From positions 1 through 64,000 of the forward strand of contig NZ_CABIKG010000004.1 in NCBI RefSeq assembly GCF_902196125.1: 64,000 nucleotides of DNA, given 5' to 3'. Both the position numbers and the translations under genes were made by a program. Positions 34,743 through 43,200 of this stretch are shown here, in pieces. The notes under the pieces are model-generated. The model was not told the DNA's origin. It ran no database searches and saw only the letters and a program-made list of their open reading frames with translations. The first letter of the stretch is position 1, and the number at the start of each line of letters is the position of its first letter. The DNA comes from Helicobacter suis (GTDB taxonomy: Bacteria > Campylobacterota > Campylobacteria > Campylobacterales > Helicobacteraceae).

Positions 34743-36214
34743 TTAGGTTTTAACTTCATCTTGGCATAAGCAATGGCCTCTTGGCCTAAATTAGCATCTA
34801 CCATGCGCGCAATTTCTAAAGTTTGCTCGTCTTTACTGAGTTGTTTAACCTGCGCGTGTGCGCCATTTGGATAAACCAAAAAATGCCGCTCTGCAAGAGA
34901 AGGGAGATGGGGGGCATGGGAGATAGCAATAACTTGGTAATGAGCACTTAGTTCTTTTAAAATCTCAGCCACACTTGTACTTTCGCGTCCGCTTAAATTC
35001 GCGTCTAATTCATCAACCAAAAGAATCTGATTAGCCCTTTGTGCATGCAATTTAGCCTTAAGAGCTAAAAGCGCTAAACGCAAACGATTAGACTCCCCTG
35101 CGCTAATGTGCTCTGTATTAGCATCGCCTAGACGGATTTGGAGTTGATCTAAACCATGTATACCTAGTGGTACTGATTTAAGCTCTAAGATGGGCTTTTT
35201 AAGCCATAACTTATCTGTGTAACTTTCTAAGAGTTCTTGCATGCTAGCAAGGTGTTTTTGGCGCTCTGCTTTAATTTGCAGGGCTAAATGCAAACATTCT
35301 TGTTCTAAATGGTTAACATTTTCTTGCAAGGTTTTAAGGTGGTGTTGGTGGTTGTTATACTGCTCATAATTAGCGATTAATTGCTCTTTATGGGCTCTAG
35401 CCTGCGCTTCACTGCCATGTTTTTTAACCACCGCACCTAATTGGCTGATTTTATCTAAAAGATCTTGGATATCTAAATTTTCTAATTCCTCTAGGCTAGA
35501 TTGGGCGTTTAATAAAAAATCTTGGGCTTCTTCTAAGGCTTGGGCTAGGGTTAGAGATTGTGTACTAGGTAGTGCTTTTGTGATTTTATTTGTATGTTCT
35601 AGTGCTTTGAGGGCTTCTATAACCTCTATCCTGCGTTTTTCTTGCATTTGGTAGGTTCTTTTGCGCTCTAAAAGCTCTTCATACGCCCCATCGCTTAAAT
35701 CTAGGCTTTGTAACTGCGCAAGCTCAAAACGCGCTAATTCGCTTAACATATCCAAATGGGGCTGTTTAGCTTGTGATTCTTGTAGGCTGTGTATTGCCTC
35801 TTGGTAGCGCTCATAGGTGTGTTTAAAAGAGTGTAGGATTTTCTCTTGTGTGGTGCTATCTAAAAGTTCTATGAGAAAATCTGCATGTAATTCTTGTACA
35901 TGTTTATGGCTAGAGATGTGCAAGATTAAAGGGGAAAAGAACTCTTTTAAGGCTTTTTTAGAAGTGGGTTTATGGTTATGGGTGTAGGTGGTTTTTTTTC
36001 TCTTAAAAGCTTTAATAAGAGAATGCTCAGAGGTTTGCCAATGCATTTGAATAGAATGTGCAGGCATAGGCTTTAAACCCATACTAGCTAAGATACAATC
36101 CACTAATACACTTTTTCCACTCCCGCTAATCCCGCTAATCACATTTAAATGCGGGCTTAATTTCAAACGCGCATGTACAAACAACCCGCCTTTAATCTCT
36201 ATCTCTTCTATCAT
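34739..36214 (-). CDS. recN: DNA repair ATPase RecN
   Basis: An SMC-like ATPase for double-strand-break repair, 491 residues (shorter than the ~550 of E. coli, as in other Helicobacter). Walker A is GISGSGKSVLVDC (about 29-41), followed by two coiled-coil arms (QEKILHSF... and LEEAQDFLLNAQ...), the signature HISAGESNRLRLALLALK and Walker B ILLVDELDANLSG. There is an A8 run in the codons near + position 35991-35998. It is in an operon between nadK (51 bases) and the NFACT gene (4-base overlap), the order nadK-recN-NFACT being conserved in H. pylori. Confidence 0.92.
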   Translation of the reverse strand: MIEEIEIKGGLFVHARLKLSPHLNVISGISGSGKSVLVDCILASMGLKPMPAHSIQMHWQTSEHSLIKAFKRKKTTYTHNHKPTSKKALKEFFSPLILHISSHKHVQELHADFLIELLDSTTQEKILHSFKHTYERYQEAIHSLQESQAKQPHLDMLSELARFELAQLQSLDLSDGAYEELLERKRTYQMQEKRRIEVIEALKALEHTNKITKALPSTQSLTLAQALEEAQDFLLNAQSSLEELENLDIQDLLDKISQLGAVVKKHGSEAQARAHKEQLIANYEQYNNHQHHLKTLQENVNHLEQECLHLALQIKAERQKHLASMQELLESYTDKLWLKKPILELKSVPLGIHGLDQLQIRLGDANTEHISAGESNRLRLALLALKAKLHAQRANQILLVDELDANLSGRESTSVAEILKELSAHYQVIAISHAPHLPSLAERHFLVYPNGAHAQVKQLSKDEQTLEIARMVDANLGQEAIAYAKMKLKPK

Positions 36215-36265
36215 TACATAACCTGTTGTTTTTTTCAGTCTAACATGGCGCCCTTTAAAGGCAAA

Positions 36266-37084
36266 TTAGGGATGTGATGTCCCCCATGAAAACTTCTCTT
36301 TTAAGACTTTGAAATAATTATACTCTAGGGGCTGGATTAATTTAGCTTGCCGGATAGATTTATGGATTTGCAATCTTTGCTTAGATTTAAGGGTGTAGCG
36401 TACTTGTCCATCTATGACTACAGAACAGGATTGTTTAGGCACTATCTCTAAGTAGGCTTGATCGTTTAAGATGATAGGCCTTTGGTAAAGAGAGTGGGGG
36501 GCAATGGGCGTGATGAGGATATTTTGGCATAAGGGGTGGACAACACTCCCACCTACACTAATATTATAAGCCGTAGAACCTAGCGGAGTAGCAAAAATCA
36601 GGCCATCTACTTGGTAGGTGTTGGCTAAAACCCCATCAATGAAAAGTTGTAAGCCTAGCATGCCAGAATACTCTTTTTTACTCACCACAATATCATTAGC
36701 GCATAAAAAGTGTTGCTTGGCAATATGCCCCTCTAGCATTAAGTGTTCTTGGATTTGATAATGCCCCCGTGTGAGTGCTTCTAAAAAGTGGGAAGCACCT
36801 TCTAAATTAGTGGCCGTTAAAAACCCCAAATGCCCGACATGGATTCCAAAACATGGGCTATTAGAAGGGTGGCGCAGAGCCGCTAAAAGCGTGCCATCTC
36901 CTCCAAAACACAATAAAACTTCTTGGGGCAAAGAGATTTCAGGGGATTTAAAATCATAAGCAATTTTAGCCTTTTGTAATAAGTGCTCTAAAGCAAGCAA
37001 GAGATCAGAGGATAGGGCTGGCTTGTGTAAAATGTGTACGCGTAAAATGGGTTCTTGGCGTTTTAAAGAAATTCTTAACATCAT
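36266..37084 (-). CDS. nadK: NAD kinase
   Basis: Phosphorylates NAD+ to NADP+. The 272 residues show the invariant GGDGT motif (LLCFGGDGTLLAALRH, about residue 58), the HVGHLGFLT strand, NDIVVSKKE, and the Gly-rich LGSTAYNISVGGSVVHP substrate site. Two ATGs stand at the start (37084, 37081), with no strong ribosome-binding site. It begins nine bases after a hairpin that terminates the autotransporter transcript, so it must have its own promoter in or after that hairpin. Confidence 0.95.
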   Translation of the reverse strand: MMLRISLKRQEPILRVHILHKPALSSDLLLALEHLLQKAKIAYDFKSPEISLPQEVLLCFGGDGTLLAALRHPSNSPCFGIHVGHLGFLTATNLEGASHFLEALTRGHYQIQEHLMLEGHIAKQHFLCANDIVVSKKEYSGMLGLQLFIDGVLANTYQVDGLIFATPLGSTAYNISVGGSVVHPLCQNILITPIAPHSLYQRPIILNDQAYLEIVPKQSCSVVIDGQVRYTLKSKQRLQIHKSIRQAKLIQPLEYNYFKVLKEKFSWGTSHP

Positions 37085-37092
37085 CTAAGGAA

Positions 37093-37117
37093 AGTCTCTG
37101 GAAAAACTCCAGAGACT
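37093..37117 (-). terminator. Hairpin terminator after the autotransporter gene
   Basis: AGTCTCTGGA (37093-37102) and TCCAGAGACT (37108-37117) form a perfect 10-bp stem with a 5-base loop. On the minus strand it is followed by TTTCCTT. It lies ~117 bases beyond the autotransporter stop and directly before nadK. It is the strongest hairpin I saw in this part of the window. Confidence 0.75.
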
Positions 37118-37233
37118 AAAAAGGAGGGGGATTTGAATGTTAGCACGCAAAAACTTAAACAGAGATTAAAAAGAATTGTAAAATAAGGTGAGGTAGCAAA
37201 AAGCTAAATTTCTCTAATATGGTAAAAATCTGT

Positions 37234-40200
37234 TTAAAAAGCATAGCGCATCCCGACATTGCCTGTAATATTAATATCTTGATAATCCAAACCAAAGCGT
37301 GCTCCAATACCAGCATTGATATAAAAGGAACGAAACAGACGAACCTCGCCCCCTGTGGTGAGACTAGCAAAGGTGTTATACAAGCCTGCATAACGGTAAC
37401 TTAACATGTCATTACCAATAAAGCGTACCATTTTATCGCCCATAGAATGGACAAATAAATCCCGCCCCAAGCCGGCAATCACATAATAATAGGAGTTTTT
37501 CCTAAAATAGTGGCGGCTCTCTAGGGCTAAATTGATCGTCAAAACAGATTTATGCGCCGGATCGGCATTAGCTCTAAACTCGTTATAAATTGGATCATTC
37601 ATCGTGCCTTGCAAACCTGAGAGGCCAATATAATAATAAGTGAGGCCAATTTGGGGTTTGAGAATAACATGCTTATTTTTAAAAAAGAAATCATAGCCAT
37701 AGTTAGCGCCAATATTAGTCGTCCAAGTGCTATAGTGATACTGCTGGTTAAGAGGGGTGAGAATAGGATCAGTTGCATCAATGTAGGTTTTGTTATAGCC
37801 ATAGGTTTCATTAACACTTCCTGTAATCTCATTTCTACCCTTGATAAAGGCGCGGCTATAAAACCCCACATTGACATTATTAGAATTAGCGCTATTGATA
37901 TTGCCATAAAAACCGCTATAACCATAAGCCATATACCCCCCCACAATCACGCCCTTAATAAAGCGATCATACCCTACATTTAGCCCATAAAGCGTACCTG
38001 TACCCCCTGCTACAAAACTCGCCCCCCCTACACCGGTTATCCATAGGTTATTTTTTAATTTATCTCTTTGGGAGTAGGCGGTGATAATATCCATAGCATT
38101 AGGCACCGCGCTAGCAAATTTTTTACCCTTAAGACTGACTAAAAAGTCATGAAAATCTGGTAATGCATCGTTAGAAGCAAAGTTTGAAAGTTTAGCCAAA
38201 CGGCTCATCTGTTTGGTGTGTACACTAATTTGTAATAATTTAGAACTAGTGGCTTTTAAACCAGAAGCGCCCATCCAATCAGTTGCATTTTGAATATCTT
38301 TCACAATTTTAAGTAGATCGCTTAAGGAGTGTTGTTCAAGGTAGTAGGGCGCAAAAAGCGGGGTGTTTTTTGTCTCAATTAAAAGTTTGCCAAACCAATT
38401 CATCACCCCCGACCCACCTGCATTTTCTAGCGCATTGACTACAGATTGCCCTTGTATTTGGGTGATATACTGCGTAATAGTGGGCGCGATAACATGCAAG
38501 CTTTGGCCTATGCCTATTTGTATCTTGTTATAATCAATAGAGGCGCTCACTTCCTGACCATTTGTACCTTGATAATTAACAAGCAAGCCTCGTTGTGAGA
38601 TATTGACCGCTTGACCATTATAAGTAAGACCTGTACCTTGAGCGTTAAGCTGGAAAGCTGTCCCGTTGATTTTAAGGCTAGTGTAGAGTTCTAAATATTG
38701 TCTCCAGTTATTCGGATTAAAAGAGGTGGGGTTGTAATGAATCCAGCTATTAGTTTGAATGAGCGTATAAGCGCCATTTGGAGAAGTGATAGGAGAGGCT
38801 GCAGGGTTTGTACTATCCGGAGAAGCCCCACTAGCTGTAGGCGTTTGGCTAGAGGCTAGGGGGGTATTAGGGCTTAGGCTTAATGCAGTTGTAGAGGTTG
38901 TTGGGGTAGAACTAGTAGCGCTACTAGTTGTTGTTTGGGGTGAACTAGAACTTGTACTTGATCCTGTATTTGTACTTCCCGTATTACTTGCCTCTGTGTT
39001 AAAACTAATGATCGCACTCCCGCCTAAATTTAAATTCACAAGCCCGCCTACTTGGATAAGCGGAATTTGTGTACTAGGGGTGGGGTTAACCGGATTAGCA
39101 TTAGACCCACTATTAGAGGAGGGGCTATTAGAGCTTGGGCTATTACTTGGGCTACTACTTACATCACCGCTAGAGGGAGCGCTAGATGAATTTGTAGAAG
39201 TGCTAGTATTAGCGGTGCTGGTGGAAGTGGTAGAACTTGTAGGCGTAGTGGTGCTAGCTAGAGTTAAAGCTGTGGTTGTTGTAGAACTTGTAGAAGCGCT
39301 AGAACTAGTAGAGTCTGAAGTACTAGGAGAGGAGCTAGAGCTATTAGAATTACTAGAACTTGTAGAGGAGCTAGAATCTGTGTTACTAGAACTTGAACTA
39401 TCCGAGCTAGGGCCTGTAGTTTTAATCGTTGCGCCCGCTACATTAAAAGTTAAAGCCCCTGTACTGTTAAAAGCGCCCCCGATATTGACCCCAGCCCCTT
39501 GCGTACTAAAAGTACCATAGGAGTTAAAATTCCCGCTAATATTAAGTAGGTTTTGTGATTGGTTATTAAAGGCGCTTATTGTGGTTAAATTATTAGCCTT
39601 AAGGGTGCTATCCTCAGTGAGATTAAGCGTGCCTAAGACGGCTAAACCCGTTACACCGGATAAATCCACAGCTCCATCTGCTTGCACCGTGCCTAAAAAG
39701 TCAAAGTTGCCTGCTTGCACGCTAAAACTCTCGTATTGATTAAGGGTGATATTGCCTTTTTGGACATAAAGATTATTAAAGGGGGCATCAATGGTTAAAC
39801 CGTCAGTGGCATTAAGAGTAGTTAGATCAATATTAGACACATCATTACTTAAAAACTCTAGTGTACCTTGATTGTTGCTAAAATTAATGGTGTTTTGCCC
39901 TGCAAAAATAATAGACTTACCGGCTATAAAACTTAAAGTCCCGCCGGAGGCATTACTAAAGGTGCTATTGCTCACTAAAATATCATCATTAGCTAGGAAG
40001 TTAAAATAACCTTTTTGCCAGAAATTGCCTAAAGCCTTAGGCGCGAGCAAAGAACCCAAGCCCATACTTTTTAATTGATCTTGCAGTTTATTAGATAAAA
40101 TACTTTGAAGCCCCTTGCTATAAACCTCTCCTAGACCTTTAGCCTGCATTAAGCCATCAATAACTTGTTTGACATCAGGGTTAGAATTTTCCATTTGTTC

Positions 40201-43200
40201 TACTGCCTTTTTTTCTGAGCCAAAGACATTATTAAGAATATTATCAAGGATATTTTTTTCAGCAGCGGTAAGCTGGCTTGTAGGGTTGAGTAGATCATCA
40301 ATGGCGGTTTTAAGCATTTCATCTAAAATTTGTGGGCCTAACCAAGCAATGGTTTTATTAAGTAGGTTTTGATTAGAAAGCAGTTCTTCTAAAACTTGCC
40401 CAAAGGTGGTGTTATTTAAAAAATTTTGTACCTGACTTTGCCCACTGCTAGTATTTGGCATGTTTAAAATATTGTCCACATCTTTACCCGTCATAGGAGA
40501 GAGGGAGTTAATGAGGCTTAAAAGGGTGTGGTTACCATAAACCCCGTTGGCAATAGAAGCAATGGCCTTTCCCCCAGAAAAATGTAACTCTTTATCAATA
40601 GCGCCATAGATTTTATCTTGCTCAGATGGGCTAAGACTAGAAATAAGCCCATTACTTCCTAATACAGAACTCACAGTCTTAGTACTTAAAATATTTTTGA
40701 TCACATTATCCATACCGGGCATATTTAAAAGCGCACTCACATCTGAGGCGTTTAGTACCTCGCTAAGTTTAATTTTACTAATCTGTCCGCCTAAATCTTT
40801 AGCTAGAGGCTGGATAGAACTCGGAATGCTACTAGTTGGATCAAGATTAATACTAGAGCCGTTGGCTAGATCGTAAATGTAATTGCCTAGCATTTGGGCT
40901 AACCCTTTTTGGCCTAAGATTTTTTCTATTCCGCCCTCTCCAAGCATATTAAAAATTTGATCTGTACCTTCTGCATCAATGGTGGCTTGATTGAGGGTTA
41001 AATTAGTCGCGCTATTAAAGGTTACATCAGCACTCCCACCTATTCCCCAAGCATTCCCACTGCCTACAGTGCCGGTGATATAAATATCTTTAGCTTTAAA
41101 ATTAGCCTCAATATAGCCTAGTGCAGCAGAAGTTGATCCTAAAAGCTGACCTAAATAAGTGCCTCTTAAATCCTGACACCCTTTTTCAGTTTGTGCAGCC
41201 GTACAAGCCGTAGTATAACCATTACCCCCAAACCACACCACGCTACTACTTCCGGTTTGTCCTGCCTGAGGCGAACCCACTACAAGCGTACCATTATTAA
41301 AAGTTTGGTTGATATTGCTTGATAACCCGTCTATAAAACTTAAAAGTTCTTTGCTTTGCTGGCTAGTTAATTTAATCCCTGAGTTTTCTAGGTCTTGGAT
41401 AATATTACTTGGATCGCTTAAATCTTGTAGAATTTGGGGTAAAAGTGTTTTTAAATGAGGCCAAATACTTTGTACAATGCCTACTAAATTATCAAGGGTG
41501 GTTGCATTAAACAAACCATTATTAGAAATGTAAAGACCTTGTAAGGGTTGGCCTTGAGCGTTATAAGTACCCGGAATAACCGGTGTTGAGGAAGTTGTAC
41601 TACCTGAAGTATTAGCCTTTGGATAATACACCCCTTTTAAATTACCGTCTAAAAAGAAAGTCCCGCTTTCATTGCTAGAATAATCATAACTGCTAATATC
41701 TGCACTTGCTGAGTCTGTGCTAGGTAGATTTTGTGCGGATTGTTTGTAAAAAAAGAGTTCGGGGGCGATGTTGTGATAATCTGTAGCTACAAAGTGATCG
41801 CTATTGCTAATGGTGATAGTGAGTTTACCATTTTGTATTTTTTCAGTAATGGTTTGTGCGCCATCTAAAGGGTTTGTAAAACTCCAGCTTTGGGTATTAT
41901 TAGTATCAGAATAGGTAGCGTCATTAATTTTAATGCCGTAGTACTCAATTTTTTGATAACCATTAGCCCCACTCATGCCTGTAATGTTACTAGCATTTAC
42001 AATATTATAGGTGGCAGAGGTAGCGTTATTAGTTTGGCTAGAGAGAGGCGCAGAGAGATCAATATTAGAGATATTAAGAATACCATTTAAATCAAATGTC
42101 CCCCCTCCCGTGCTACTAGAACCATTATTAGAAACAGAAATAAGAGGCTGGGCGTTAGCTGCGCTTTGGGTTGTACCTGTAGTTGTAGGCCCAAGTAAAA
42201 GGCCATCTAAGTTTAAAGTACCGTTTAAATTAAAGCTTGAGCTAGTGATGAGTGAACGATTTAATGAATTGACCCCAGAATTAATATTAATAGAATCACC
42301 AGTCCCCACACTCACCGCCCCTGCTTTAATCTGGCTATTTTGCATGTAAAAATTACCGCCATTTAAATTAAGCGTACCTGCATTAAAGAGGCTATTTTGC
42401 ATATTGATATTAACAGAATTAGCAAAGGTGGTTTGGCTACTTTGAATATCTGCGTTATTTAAAAGCATGGAGGCATAGTTATTAAACACGAGGTTATTAA
42501 ACTGCGCGCTATAGTTTTGGTTACTACTTGATCCCCCCCCGCTAATTGTGCCGTTACTGTTTGTGCTGGGGATAAAATCTGTAAAACTCCCATTGATATT
42601 TAAAAACGAGTTATCATTAAAAGTTGTAATATCTTGGGTACTTGTTGTAGTGGGCATAAATGTAGCCTTAGCACCACTGTTAAGAGTGATTCCAGAGCTA
42701 TTATTAAAAGTACTATTGCCTTGAAAGTTAGCTTGAGCGGAGTTGATTAAATTAAAATTAGCGTTATCATTTAGCGTCGTGGTGCTATTCATTGTAATCT
42801 TGCTATTGTGATCAAGATTAATTGTAGTGCTACCACTTAGGCTAGCTGAACCATAAAAAGTTGCTTGACTGCCTAAGTTTAAAAAGGAAGTGGTGTTATC
42901 TAGGGTGGTGTTGCCATGCAAATACAAGTTAGAGTTTTGGTTGAGGTTGATTGTAGAGTTGTTAATAGTGTTTGTGCTAGATGAATAGCCACTATTACCA
43001 TTAGCTGTAATTACATTACCAAAAGTAAGCGTTGTATTGTTGCCCACAAAAAAGGCGGAATTATTTAGGGTGGTATTTGCGGAGTTAAGGGTAATACTAC
43101 TTGCACTACCTATCACGGTGCTATTTGTAAAATTAATGCTGTTTTTACCGGTAAAGTCTAAAGACCCACTAGTATCATCTTCAAAAGAGGAATTAAGCGC

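Noticed and set aside
35991..35998. A8 run in recN as a switch
   Set aside because: A/T runs of eight are common in this AT-rich DNA and the gene is a repair housekeeping gene.
38786..39520. Long open frame on the + strand with a Leu/Val/Glu-rich product
   Set aside because: It is the mirror of the Ser/Thr codon run of the autotransporter; the composition is an artefact of the complementary strand and no ribosome-binding site precedes it.
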